Positions 24,663 through 33,629 of a DNA stretch of 64,000 nt are shown piece after piece. The notes under the pieces are model-generated. The model was not told the DNA's origin. It did no database searches and was given only the letters and a program-made list of their open reading frames with translations. The position numbers and the translations under genes are program-made. This stretch comes from Microscilla marina ATCC 23134 (lineage in GTDB: Bacteria > Bacteroidota > Bacteroidia > Cytophagales > Microscillaceae). How positions within the stretch are numbered: the first letter of the stretch is position 1; the number at the start of each line of letters is the position of its first letter. The stretch spans positions 67,001 to 131,000 of the forward strand of contig NZ_AAWS01000012.1 of NCBI RefSeq assembly GCF_000169175.1. The letters are read 5' to 3'.

Positions 24663-24704
24663 AAACCTACTTGTTGACACTAGGTCAACGAGTGGGTTTT
24701 ATTT
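24663..24704 (+). terminator. Terminator-like hairpin between atpE and atpF
   Basis: A 16-base stem, AAACCTACTTGTTGAC (24663-24678) with GTCAACGAGTGGGTTT (24684-24699), has two G-U pairs and a 5-nt loop ACTAG, then a T-rich TTTATTT tail. It lies inside the operon, 10 bases after atpE, and probably acts as a partial terminator or 3' stabiliser of the c-subunit message. Confidence 0.85.
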
Positions 24705-24808
24705 AATTCTACACAATTGAGTAAGCTTATTGAGCTTTTATAAAAAGTGCATTTAATTAAGCTATTTTGCTATTTACATAAGTCTATTACTAAAACTTTT
24801 ATATAAAA

Positions 24809-25303
24809 ATGAATTTAGTTACGCCCGACATTGGTCTGATATTCTGGCAAGGGATTACCTTCCTGGTAGTACTTTTCATTTTAAGCCGATATGCCTGGAA
24901 GCCTATTATGAAGGCTTTGAGAGATCGTGAAGATTCTATCCAAAATGCATTGGATGAAGCCGCGACTGCCCGCAAAGAGGTAGACGAGCTTAAAAAGTCT
25001 CAAGCCAATATGGAAGAGGCCGCCCGCATAGAAAAAGACAGAATACTTAAGGAAGCAAAACTAATTGCTGACAAAAACCTGGAAGAAGCAACTACCAAAG
25101 CATCTAAGATCATTGGTGATGCTGAAGAAGCAGCAAAGCAGGCTATTGATAAAGAAAGACAAGCTGCCATAGCTGATATCAAAAGTCAAATCAGTACACT
25201 TTCGGTACAAGTAGCTGAAACGTTACTAAAACGTGAATTGTCAGATAGTAATAAACAAGAAAACTTAATGCAGGAATTGATTAACGACCTAAAGGTTAAC
25301 TAA
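24809..25303 (+). CDS. atpF: ATP synthase F0 subunit b
   Basis: The peripheral stalk subunit: one N-terminal membrane helix (about 9-27, 'LIFWQGITFLVVLFILSRY') followed by a long charged coiled coil to residue 164, with the usual 'WKPIMKALRDREDSIQNALDEA'. The 156-base gap after atpE has the terminator hairpin and probably a secondary promoter, although I see no exact consensus there. atpH follows after 66 bases. Confidence 0.95.
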   Translation: MNLVTPDIGLIFWQGITFLVVLFILSRYAWKPIMKALRDREDSIQNALDEAATARKEVDELKKSQANMEEAARIEKDRILKEAKLIADKNLEEATTKASKIIGDAEEAAKQAIDKERQAAIADIKSQISTLSVQVAETLLKRELSDSNKQENLMQELINDLKVN

Positions 25304-25369
25304 TTCACGCATTGTATTTCTTTGATTTTCTATTCAATTTTTTAGGCGAAACTATCAAAATTATTAATA

Positions 25370-25909
25370 ATGGTGTCTGATAACAGAATTGCACAACGAT
25401 ATGCCAAGGCTGTCATGGATTTGGCCATCGAGAGAGGTACGTTGGATCAAGTGGACAAAGACATGGAGCTTTTCCAGACAGTGAATGAAGAAAACCGACA
25501 GTTTTTTGCCGTCATGCACAATCCTATTATTCGTGCACATAAAAAATTGTCAATATTGAAGGCTATCTTTGAAGGTAAGGTATCAGATGTAATGATACTT
25601 CTTTTTGAGATTCTTGCCCGTCGTAGCCGCGAAGAAGTATTGTATTCTATTAGTGTTGCATTTCGCGAGCAGTTCAATATTTATAAAAATATTCAAGAAG
25701 TATACGTCACTAGTACGGTGACACTTCCTGATCCTTTGAAAGAAGAGTTGAGGGCGGCATTGTCGCAAAAAACTGGCAAGACAATTAAGATTGAAGAGGA
25801 AATCGATGAAAGCTTAATTGGAGGTATGGTCATTCGCATTAGCGATACTCAATTAGATAACTCTATCAAAAGTCAACTACAAAAAATAAAACAAGATTTT
25901 CGTTCTTAA
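25370..25909 (+). CDS. atpH: ATP synthase F1 subunit delta
   Basis: The cap joining the b stalk to the alpha3beta3 head. Of 179 residues, the N-terminal six-helix domain starts 'DNRIAQRYAKAVMDLAIERG', and the C-terminal part has 'VYVTSTVTLPDPLKEELRAALSQKTGK' and the signature 'IDESLIGGMVIRISDTQLDNSIKSQL'. Length and order are typical. It lies 24 bases before atpA. Confidence 0.95.
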   Translation: MVSDNRIAQRYAKAVMDLAIERGTLDQVDKDMELFQTVNEENRQFFAVMHNPIIRAHKKLSILKAIFEGKVSDVMILLFEILARRSREEVLYSISVAFREQFNIYKNIQEVYVTSTVTLPDPLKEELRAALSQKTGKTIKIEEEIDESLIGGMVIRISDTQLDNSIKSQLQKIKQDFRS

Positions 25910-25933
25910 CAGGCGATTTTAAATATACTAATT

Positions 25934-27532
25934 ATGGCTCAAATTAGACCCGATGAAGTTTCTGCTATTCTAAGAGAACAGCTTTCTAACTTTCAAACCG
26001 AGGCCGAACTAGAAGAAGTAGGTACCGTATTGCAGATTGGTGACGGTGTTGCCCGTGTGTATGGACTATCTAAAGTTCAGGCGGGAGAATTAGTAGTGTT
26101 TGCTAACGGACTACGTGGATTGGTATTGAACCTTGAAGAAGATAACGTTGGGGTTGTATTGTTTGGTGATTCTTCTGATATTAAAGAAGGCGACACTGTA
26201 AAACGTACCAAAGAGATTGCATCTATTAAAGTAGGTGAAGGAATTGTTGGTCGTGTAGTAAATACACTTGCTAATCCTATTGATGATAGAGAGCGACCTA
26301 TCGAAGGCGAGCTTTATGATATGCCCTTGGAACGAAAAGCCCCTGGTGTTATTTATCGTCAGCCTGTAGATGAACCTCTACAAACTGGTATCAAAGCGAT
26401 TGACTCGATGATTCCTATTGGTCGTGGTCAGCGTGAATTGATCATTGGTGACCGTCAAACTGGTAAAACTGCCGTAGCGATTGACACCATTATCAACCAA
26501 AAAGAATTTTATGACAGGGGAGAACCTGTTTACTGTATTTATGTTGCCATTGGGCAAAAAGCAAGTACTGTAGCACAAGTAGTAAAATCATTGACCGATG
26601 CTGGTGCAATGAGCTATACTACTGTAGTTTCTGCTTCTGCTTCTGACCCTGCACCTATGCAGTTTTTTGCTCCGTTTACTGGTGCTGCTATTGGTGAGTA
26701 CTTCCGCGATACTGGCCGCCCTGCGTTGGTAATCTATGATGACTTGTCGAAGCAAGCAGTAGCATACCGTGAAGTATCTCTACTTTTACGTCGTCCTCCA
26801 GGGCGTGAAGCTTATCCTGGTGATGTGTTTTACTTGCACAGCCGTTTGTTAGAGCGTGCCGCTAAAATCAGTGAATCTGATGACATTGCACAACAAATGA
26901 ATGATGTGCCTCCGTCTTTGAAAGGCAAGGTAAAAGGTGGTGGTTCTTTGACTGCACTTCCTATCATTGAAACGCAGGCAGGTGACGTTTCTGCTTATAT
27001 TCCTACCAATGTAATTTCTATTACTGACGGTCAGATATTCCTTGAAACCAACTTGTTTAACTCTGGTATTCGTCCTGCCATTAACGTAGGTATCTCGGTA
27101 TCTCGTGTGGGTGGTGCAGCTCAGATCAAAACAATGAAAAAAGTAGCGGGTACTTTGAAGTTAGACCAGGCGCAATTCCGTGAACTGGAAGCGTTTGCTA
27201 AGTTTGGTTCTGATTTGGATGCAGCAACTCAGCTGACAATTGAAAAAGGACGTAAAAACCTGGAAGTATTGAAACAAGGTCAGTACTCTCCAGTGAGAGT
27301 AGAAGAGCAAGTAGCAATTATTTATGCTTCTACTAATGGTTTGTTGAACGATGTGCCTACTAATAAGGTAAAAGAGTTTGAAAAAGAATATCTTCAGTCA
27401 TTGCAGTTGAACCATAAAGAAATGATGGCAACTTTGGGTAACAAGAAAACCAAACCTAAGGGAGACGATTGGAAAAAAATTACCGATACTCTTGAAGAAA
27501 CTGCCAAAATGATTGCTAAAAGATATAAATAA
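25934..27532 (+). CDS. atpA: ATP synthase F1 subunit alpha
   Basis: The non-catalytic nucleotide-binding subunit. The 532 residues include the beta-barrel start '[17 protein letters not shown]', P-loop [11 protein letters not shown] near residue 173, '[17 protein letters not shown]', '[46 protein letters not shown]' (read in parts), and the Arg finger region '[20 protein letters not shown]'. It is slightly longer than usual (about 505-525), due to C-terminal insertions near '[14 protein letters not shown]'. A hairpin follows it. Confidence 0.97.
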   Translation: MAQIRPDEVSAILREQLSNFQTEAELEEVGTVLQIGDGVARVYGLSKVQAGELVVFANGLRGLVLNLEEDNVGVVLFGDSSDIKEGDTVKRTKEIASIKVGEGIVGRVVNTLANPIDDRERPIEGELYDMPLERKAPGVIYRQPVDEPLQTGIKAIDSMIPIGRGQRELIIGDRQTGKTAVAIDTIINQKEFYDRGEPVYCIYVAIGQKASTVAQVVKSLTDAGAMSYTTVVSASASDPAPMQFFAPFTGAAIGEYFRDTGRPALVIYDDLSKQAVAYREVSLLLRRPPGREAYPGDVFYLHSRLLERAAKISESDDIAQQMNDVPPSLKGKVKGGGSLTALPIIETQAGDVSAYIPTNVISITDGQIFLETNLFNSGIRPAINVGISVSRVGGAAQIKTMKKVAGTLKLDQAQFRELEAFAKFGSDLDAATQLTIEKGRKNLEVLKQGQYSPVRVEEQVAIIYASTNGLLNDVPTNKVKEFEKEYLQSLQLNHKEMMATLGNKKTKPKGDDWKKITDTLEETAKMIAKRYK

Positions 27533-27543
27533 TTGATTAACAA

Positions 27544-27570
27544 CCGCTTACTGCAGTTTGCAGCAAGCGG
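27544..27570 (+). other. Hairpin between atpA and atpG
   Basis: CCGCTTACTGCA (27544-27555) pairs with TGCAGCAAGCGG (27559-27570) with a single mismatch and a 3-nt loop, followed by CTTGTTTATT. It is too weak in T content for a sure terminator and is possibly a partial one. Confidence 0.55.
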
Positions 27571-27601
27571 CTTGTTTATTCTATGAACCTCTGAAAAGAC
27601 A

Positions 27602-28534
27602 ATGGCAAACTTAAAAGAAATCAGAACCAGAATAAGTACGGTAAAGTCTACCCAGCAGATTACCAAGGCAATGAAGATGGTAGCTGCGGCAAAACTTCGC
27701 CGGGCGCAGGACGCGATTGAAGGAATGAGACCTTATGCTTCTATGCTTAAGGGAATCATTGATAATCTGTCCAGAAATATGAGCAGCGAAGACCTTACAA
27801 GTGAGTTCATGGAAGATCGCTCACCAGAGAAAGTATTGATCATTGCCATTACTTCTGATCGTGGTCTTTGTGGAGCTTTTAACAATAATATTATTAAAGC
27901 TGCAGTAGCTTTGGCTGAAGATAAATATGCTGACCAGTTGGCTAAAGGCAACCTTACTTTTTTAACTATTGGTAAAAAAGCAAGTGAAGGTTTGGCTCGT
28001 CGTGAGTACAAAACCATTTTTCCTCAAAAGAGAAATGCTCAAGGCGAACTGGAAAGAGTAGAAGTATTTCAAAACCTAAACTTTGCCAATATCAAAGATA
28101 CTGCAGAGGTTGTTTTGGAACAGTTTAAATCTGGCGAAATAGACAGAGTAGAGATCATATACAACGAATTTATCAATGTAATTACCCAAGCGGTTCGTTG
28201 TAAGCAGTTTTTACCTATTTCGGCTGACAGTATAGAGGATTCTTCTGAGATCAAGGAAAAAAACAGCGATTCGGTAGATTACCTGTTTGAACCTTCGGAA
28301 GAAGAAATTATGGAAGAGTTGATTCCTAAAAGCCTTAAGATTCAGTTGTATAGCAGTATTTTGGATTCAAACGCTGCTGAGCATGGCGCTCGTATGGCAG
28401 CGATGGATCAGGCAACAGAAAACGCCGAAGAATTGGTGAAAGAGTTGAAACTTACTTATAACAAGTCTCGTCAGGCGGCCATTACCAAAGAAATCCTAGA
28501 GATTGTAGGTGGTGCCGAAGCATTGAACGCATAA
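27602..28534 (+). CDS. atpG: ATP synthase F1 subunit gamma
   Basis: The central rotor shaft. The N-terminus 'NLKEIRTRISTVKSTQQITKAMKMVAAAKLRRAQ' and C-terminus 'EHGARMAAMDQATENAEELVKELKLTYNKSRQAAITKEILEIVGGAEAL' (read in parts) are diagnostic. At 310 residues it is a little longer than E. coli gamma, with an acidic insertion around 205-235. It is the last gene: atpD and atpC (beta, epsilon) do not follow, as is usual in Bacteroidota, where they sit elsewhere. Confidence 0.97.
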   Translation: MANLKEIRTRISTVKSTQQITKAMKMVAAAKLRRAQDAIEGMRPYASMLKGIIDNLSRNMSSEDLTSEFMEDRSPEKVLIIAITSDRGLCGAFNNNIIKAAVALAEDKYADQLAKGNLTFLTIGKKASEGLARREYKTIFPQKRNAQGELERVEVFQNLNFANIKDTAEVVLEQFKSGEIDRVEIIYNEFINVITQAVRCKQFLPISADSIEDSSEIKEKNSDSVDYLFEPSEEEIMEELIPKSLKIQLYSSILDSNAAEHGARMAAMDQATENAEELVKELKLTYNKSRQAAITKEILEIVGGAEALNA

Positions 28535-28559
28535 TACGAGTATTGTTTATTAAATATTT

Positions 28560-28598
28560 ATACCTGACAGGTTGTAGCAACTTGCCAGGTATTTTTTT
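28560..28598 (+). terminator. Terminator of the atp operon
   Basis: ATACCTGACAGGTTG (28560-28574) pairs with CAACTTGCCAGGTAT (28578-28592), with one mismatch, one G-U and a TAG loop, followed by six T. Confidence 0.92.
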
Positions 28599-28660
28599 GT
28601 TCTTTAAGTACTTACTAAGGTTTTATAAATTGTTAAAAAATCAACGTGATAGAAAAAATG

Positions 28661-28683
28661 TAGTTACCTGTGAACCGAATCTA
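28661..28683 (+). repeat. Left copy of a 23-bp inverted repeat flanking the large kinase gene
   Basis: The core TGAACCGAATCTA matches the reverse complement of 33366-33388 at 21 of 23 positions. A third, weaker direct copy lies at about 28860-28882 (CTACCTGTGAACTGAAGCT). Confidence 0.55.
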
Positions 28684-28704
28684 TTTCTAAATCCCGATTC
28701 ATTG

Positions 28705-28842
28705 CATTGGCGTCAACTTAACTTTTCAAGTGAAGGCTTTAAATATCTGATAAACAATGCTTTCAGTTAAAAATAAGTGCCTTTTAGAACTACTTGATCT
28801 CAATGCGTTAGGAACACACGTGGGATGCGTGCGCCAGTCGTG
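28705..28842 (+). repeat. Interspersed repeat ending in GTTAGGAACACACG..., intact copy
   Basis: This roughly 138-bp block (GCGTCAACTTAACTTTTCA at the left, AACACACGTGGGATGCGTGC at the right) is repeated at 42525-42908, where it is interrupted. The right end is itself palindromic (ACACG...CGTGCG). It lies in the 400-base gap between atpG and the kinase gene; no gene is seen there. Confidence 0.6.
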
Positions 28843-29003
28843 CATACTATGAATTTGTTAGCTACCTGTGAACTGAAGCTGTTTTTAAACCCGATTCATT
28901 GGGGCAGCTTGTTGTGATGAGGTCAATGTAGAGTGCATAACTTGGAGCCCCGATATTCATCGGCATCCAAGGATTTGCAACTTTTGCTTAAAGCTTGTCT
29001 CTA

Positions 29004-32000
29004 TTACTTCACCAACCCTTGGTAATTTGCCTGAAAATCGCGGAAATATTGCAGTAGTTTTTGCAAATTGATTTCCAGGTCGGTAATATCTTGCACTTTC
29101 AGTTGGTCTTCCATTGTTTCAGACAATTCGGCTACTTGTACTATGCCTAAAGTACCTGCCGAACCCTTGATGGTGTGCAAATGTTTACGTACCTGTTCGT
29201 AGTCACTTTGCTGAAAAGCCTCCATGGCATCAGTGAGTAGTTGGTCGGTTTCATTTTCAAAATCTTGCAGCGACTCTATGACCAAATCGTTTCCACCATA
29301 TTTTTTGAGTTGTCCCAGCACCGACATATCCAAAATCATGGGTTGCACATCTACTTCTGTATCAGCAGGTTTTAGCGTAATCGTTTCACTTTCATGTAGT
29401 TGAGTAGCCGAATGTTGAGGTACATTACTTTTACCCAAAATATACTCTTGCACTTTTTGGATCAATGTCTGGGCTTTGACTGGTTTAGACACATAGTCAT
29501 CCAGACCTTCTTCCATAAAACGTTCTCGATCTTCTTTCATCGAGTAGGCAGTCATGGCAACGATAGGAGGGAGTTGTTCAATGCCCAAACCCTTAATTGC
29601 GCGTGTAGTTTCTACCCCATCCATACCAGGCATTTGAATATCCATAAAAATGAGGTCGTAGCTGTGTGCCTGTACCTTATCTAATGCCTGATAACCACTT
29701 TCGGCAAGCGAAATAATACACCCAGCGTTATTTAGAATCTCACTGGCCACCTTACGGTTCACGATGTTGTCATCAACAATAAGAATTCGTGGGCGGTAAT
29801 CGCCAAAATGATCTTTAGACGAAAAATCCCAATCATCCATCAAATACCCTTCAGGTTTTTCATCGGTAGGTTGTGCCTCAAACGTAAACCAAAAAGTACT
29901 ACCATGTCCAATCTCCGAAATCACCCCAATGTCTCCATTCATTAGGCGACAAAGTTCTTTAGAAATGGCAAGCCCTAAGCCAGTGCCAGAGTAAGACTTA
30001 GACGAAGAGTTGTCGAGTTGGGTAAATGTACTAAACAATCGATTTTGATCTTCGGGCGATATACCCAAGCCGCTATCAGCTACCTCTACCAATAAGTGTA
30101 CAGACAGTTCGCCCTTAGAAGCAAGCGTAAACTTGATGGCTACTTGCCCGTCTTCGGTAAATTTAATAGCGTTCGACATCAGGTTAGATATAATCTGAAT
30201 TAAACGGGTTTCGTCTGCCTCCAAAAAATAAGGGATTTTAGGGTCTACCTGATAACTCAAAAAATTGTTTTTGGCTTTGGCTTGTTGCAAAAATAAGGTG
30301 TAAACCTTTTCTACCATAAAGCGGATGTCCATTGGCTTCGGGTGTAGCGCCATTTTACCCGCTTCTAGTTTCGACAAGTCCAAAATATCGTTGAGAATAT
30401 TGAGCAAGGTCTCTGACGACTTTTTGATAGTGTACATATATTCTTGCTGCTTGTTTTCCAGTGGAGTATCCATCATAAGGTCAATCATTCCTATAATTCC
30501 GTTCATAGGCGTGCGTATCTCGTGGCTCATATTGGCAAGAAAACGTTCTTTTACTTTGAGCGATTTCTCGGCAATTTCTTTAGCCCTGATCACCTCTTGC
30601 TCTACCAATTTCTTTTGGGTAATGTCGTGCGATATTGCCGAAACCTCTTCTATCCGCCCATCTTCTAACCTTATAGGGTTTAAGTACACTTCGCGCCACC
30701 AGGTTTCACCATCTTGAGTGTCCGATTCTATCTCAAAATATTGCGTTTCCCCTTTGAACGCATTCTCATACATTTTTTGCCAAACCTTATAGTTATTGGT
30801 TTTACGTAACTTGGCACTCAATTGGATCAACCCCCGATTGAGAGTAGGCGATACTCCATACTGGCGCTGCAGGGTTTCGGCGTAGTTGTGGTTAAACGAA
30901 GTAAGTTTCCAGTTACGGTTAATAGACCACATCACGTGTGAGCTACTCTCAAAAATAGCCTGAAGCTGGGCAGTTTTGCTACTCAACTTGGCTTCATTAC
31001 GCTTTCGCTGAATTGCCAGTGCAATTTGCCCCGACACAAAGTCGAGTAACTCAAGGTCTTTGATGGTATAAATATTACGATCGCGGTACGATTTGACCGA
31101 AATTAGCCCTATTACCTCATTTTCAAACTTGAGTGGTACCCCAATCCATATTTTAGGAGCAGGACCCGATAAAATCAAGCCTTCAGCCTCAGCCAATGCC
31201 TGTATTTCTTCTTCGTAAAGAAACAAAGCTTTTTTAGACTCCACCACATACTCAGCCAGTCCTTTATCGGTTTTGTTTTGGCGTATTTCTAATCCTCCGC
31301 TGGCGAAAGCCTCATCTACATAATAGTGATAACTCATTTGGCGGTGGTCAGAGTCATACAGTTTGATATAAAAGTTTTTGGCTTGAATCACATTGCCCAG
31401 TTCCCGGTGAATGCTTTGATAAAACTGATTCATATTTTTACTGCGTACCGTCAGGTTGGCAATACTGTAGTACAGAGTCTGGGCTTTTTCGGCGCGTATC
31501 TTATCTGTGGTATCGTGTAATATGCCTCGCATTGCTGTAGGCTTACCATCTTCGAAACGACAAGTAACACTGCCTTCTAAATACAAATTACCCCCTTCTT
31601 TGTGCGACAAGATGGTGATGAAATTATATACCGTTTCGCCTTGTATGATGCTTTTGACTGTACTAAGGGTAGATTTTTTGGTGTCTTGATGGAGCAAATC
31701 AAGAATATTCATCTTTTTAAGCTCCTTATTGGTATACCCGGTTTTTTTCTTGAAAGTCTTGTTTACAAACAAAAACTTACCCCGCATAGAGCAAATAAAA
31801 ATTAAGTCGTTAGAATTGTCAAACAAGTCCTGCAGTGCTTCATTACTTTGTTTGAGTGCTTTCATTACTTTGCGGTTTTCAGTAATGTCTTTGCCTACCT
31901 TGGTCAAGCCACCCAGTTCTCCTTTTTCATTGTTCAATATTACCGAGTTAAACTGAATATAGCGCACATCACCAGTTTTAGTAAGAATGGTACGCTCTGA

Positions 32001-33107
32001 GGTTTCCCAAAAACCCCCGTTTTGCAGGGTCTTATCAAACTCATTCCACCGTTCGGGGCGCTCGCTTTCCTGTACAAACAGGTCAAAGTAATTTTTGCCT
32101 ACAATCTCCTCTTTAGTATACCCCGTTACTTTTTGCCAGTAGTTGTTGCACATAGTAACTGTACCATCAGTGGTTACACTAATCCCCATCAGGTTTACCC
32201 CTTCCAATGCTTCCTGAAACCGAGTCTTAGTCTCCTTGATCAGCTGGATGCGTTTGGCTTCTTCTTCTGCCATTTTTTGTTCTGTAATATCTACCGCTGA
32301 CGCTATATATCCCCTGAAGTGGTTGCGTGCGTCGAGGTAAGGCACCCCCTTTTCTACAATCCAGCGGTATTGTCCGGTGTGGCGGAGCAAACGATATACT
32401 ACCTCATATTTTTTTTGTTTTTCAAACGACTTCAACAAATGATTTTTTACCCCCTCATAGTCAGTGGGGTGCACATTTTTTAGCCAACCTTCATTGATTT
32501 CTTCTTCTACAGTTTTGCCTGTAAACTCAAGCCATTGTTTGCTGAAAAAATAAAACTGGTGTTGGGGGTTCGACATACGCAACAACACTGGGGCGTGGTT
32601 GGCAATGGTGCGAAACTGAGACTCACTTTCGCTGATAATTTTTTGAGAAATTTGTGATTGATACAACGCTTTGCCAAAAGCCACTACTACCTCTTGTTGA
32701 GATAAATACATCATTTTTTTGAGCACCAATTCACGCAAAATCAATTGGTTGTGGCGGTTTAAGACCTGTAAGTCTACTTTACCCGTACCTTGTTCCCAAG
32801 CGTCTTGAATGCCCTGTTGAATCGCCTGAAAATCGTATTGGTAACGATCACAAAACGCCTTGACACTTTTATTTACAATATCTTCGCGCTGGCATTGGTG
32901 GGTATGCAGGGTAGTTTCGTTTACGTCAATAATCATCCCGTCGTCATCACAAATAAAAATGCTGTCAATAGTTGAGTTAAACATTTCTTTGTAAAAACTA
33001 TGGTTGGCCGATGGGGTACCATTGCGCTTGAGTTGGTCAAGTTCCTGACGAAGTTGTGCAATTTCCTGCATCAAATCTTCGGTGACTGGTTTATTCTCTT
33101 GATTCAT
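29004..33107 (-). CDS. Hybrid sensor histidine kinase with PAS/GAF sensors, receiver and Hpt domain
   Basis: A 1367-residue multi-step phosphorelay protein with no obvious membrane helix, so cytoplasmic sensing is likely. In order (approximate, counted from M33107): coiled coil 5-35; PAS 40-155; PAS 160-285; PAS 290-415; PAS 420-540; GAF 550-700; PAS 705-835; HisKA with 'FLANMSHEIRTPMNGIIGM' about 865; HATPase with 'LMSNAIKFTEDG' and 'GTGLGLAISKELC'; receiver 'LIVDDNIVNRKV'...'DLIFMDIQMPGMDG' about 1125-1240; Hpt with phospho-His in 'LHTIKGSAGTLG' near the C-terminus. The frame opens at a GTG (33131); ATG 33107 is preferred. It is flanked by inverted 23-bp repeats and no response-regulator gene is adjacent. 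Confidence 0.93.
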   Translation of the reverse strand: MNQENKPVTEDLMQEIAQLRQELDQLKRNGTPSANHSFYKEMFNSTIDSIFICDDDGMIIDVNETTLHTHQCQREDIVNKSVKAFCDRYQYDFQAIQQGIQDAWEQGTGKVDLQVLNRHNQLILRELVLKKMMYLSQQEVVVAFGKALYQSQISQKIISESESQFRTIANHAPVLLRMSNPQHQFYFFSKQWLEFTGKTVEEEINEGWLKNVHPTDYEGVKNHLLKSFEKQKKYEVVYRLLRHTGQYRWIVEKGVPYLDARNHFRGYIASAVDITEQKMAEEEAKRIQLIKETKTRFQEALEGVNLMGISVTTDGTVTMCNNYWQKVTGYTKEEIVGKNYFDLFVQESERPERWNEFDKTLQNGGFWETSERTILTKTGDVRYIQFNSVILNNEKGELGGLTKVGKDITENRKVMKALKQSNEALQDLFDNSNDLIFICSMRGKFLFVNKTFKKKTGYTNKELKKMNILDLLHQDTKKSTLSTVKSIIQGETVYNFITILSHKEGGNLYLEGSVTCRFEDGKPTAMRGILHDTTDKIRAEKAQTLYYSIANLTVRSKNMNQFYQSIHRELGNVIQAKNFYIKLYDSDHRQMSYHYYVDEAFASGGLEIRQNKTDKGLAEYVVESKKALFLYEEEIQALAEAEGLILSGPAPKIWIGVPLKFENEVIGLISVKSYRDRNIYTIKDLELLDFVSGQIALAIQRKRNEAKLSSKTAQLQAIFESSSHVMWSINRNWKLTSFNHNYAETLQRQYGVSPTLNRGLIQLSAKLRKTNNYKVWQKMYENAFKGETQYFEIESDTQDGETWWREVYLNPIRLEDGRIEEVSAISHDITQKKLVEQEVIRAKEIAEKSLKVKERFLANMSHEIRTPMNGIIGMIDLMMDTPLENKQQEYMYTIKKSSETLLNILNDILDLSKLEAGKMALHPKPMDIRFMVEKVYTLFLQQAKAKNNFLSYQVDPKIPYFLEADETRLIQIISNLMSNAIKFTEDGQVAIKFTLASKGELSVHLLVEVADSGLGISPEDQNRLFSTFTQLDNSSSKSYSGTGLGLAISKELCRLMNGDIGVISEIGHGSTFWFTFEAQPTDEKPEGYLMDDWDFSSKDHFGDYRPRILIVDDNIVNRKVASEILNNAGCIISLAESGYQALDKVQAHSYDLIFMDIQMPGMDGVETTRAIKGLGIEQLPPIVAMTAYSMKEDRERFMEEGLDDYVSKPVKAQTLIQKVQEYILGKSNVPQHSATQLHESETITLKPADTEVDVQPMILDMSVLGQLKKYGGNDLVIESLQDFENETDQLLTDAMEAFQQSDYEQVRKHLHTIKGSAGTLGIVQVAELSETMEDQLKVQDITDLEINLQKLLQYFRDFQANYQGLVK

Positions 33108-33304
33108 CAGAGTTTGGGGGTATAGAGACACACAAACAGAACTCGTCTTGTTTGGGCAAAAAGCATTACAATGCTGTGTACCCGGTAAAATTCAAGATAA
33201 GTTCACAGAAAAAATACGGCGAATTGATTGCCTTCTATTCTTTAATCTTTGATATTACAGTAGCCCATAGCGTTGGTAGGTGTAAGTTTGAAGTGTCCAC
33301 AGGG

Positions 33305-33339
33305 GCAAGTTTCAAGCGACAAGTCGCAAGCTACACCCT
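33305..33339 (-). repeat. Degenerate 7-nt periodic repeat
   Basis: Five heptads in register on the plus strand (GCAAGTT, TCAAGCG, ACAAGTC, GCAAGCT, ACACCCT). On the minus strand they are GCTTGTC-like words. Confidence 0.6.
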
Positions 33340-33365
33340 GTTTAACTGCATTGAGCAAACTGCTG

Positions 33366-33388
33366 TAGATTCGGTTCATAGGCAACTA
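33366..33388 (-). repeat. Right copy of the 23-bp inverted repeat flanking the large kinase gene
   Basis: On the minus strand it reads TAGTTGCCTATGAACCGAAT and on to TCTA, 21 of 23 identical to 28661-28683 in the opposite orientation, about 4.7 kb away. Confidence 0.55.
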
Positions 33389-33629
33389 ATAAAATCATAG
33401 TAAACTTATTTTCAATGGGTTATGAATTTGTTAGTTTGATGCTTACCCTTGTCAGGGACTTTTAATTAACAAAATTATAAATGCTTAAAAATAAGTAAGT
33501 TATCAACTTGTTAGTTGCTAATGAAACAAGGACTAACTCGAAGCTGGTTGCTTAAAGCTTGAACCTGTCATTGCTATGGACTTTTGATATTACTCAAATA
33601 TAGTTAAATCATTACAAAATAAGCTACAA
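33389..33629. repeat. Kinase-miaA intergenic region with heptad repeats
   Basis: From 33543 heptads run in register (GCTGGTT, GCTTAAA, GCTTGAA, CCTGTCA), then shift to the second word class (CTATGGA, CTTTTGA) to about 33587. The rest is AT-rich with no gene. The miaA promoter must lie here, but no exact TAnnTTTG is seen. Confidence 0.5.

Noticed and set aside
28543-28770. 75-codon frame after atpG
   Set aside because: Runs through the atp terminator and repeat DNA.
28705-28842. Possible CRISPR or tRNA in the repeat-rich gap
   Set aside because: No regular repeat-spacer array and no cloverleaf; it is an interspersed repeat.
29004-33107. Composite transposon carrying the kinase gene
   Set aside because: Inverted 23-bp repeats flank it, but there is no transposase and no target duplication; kept only as a weak finding.
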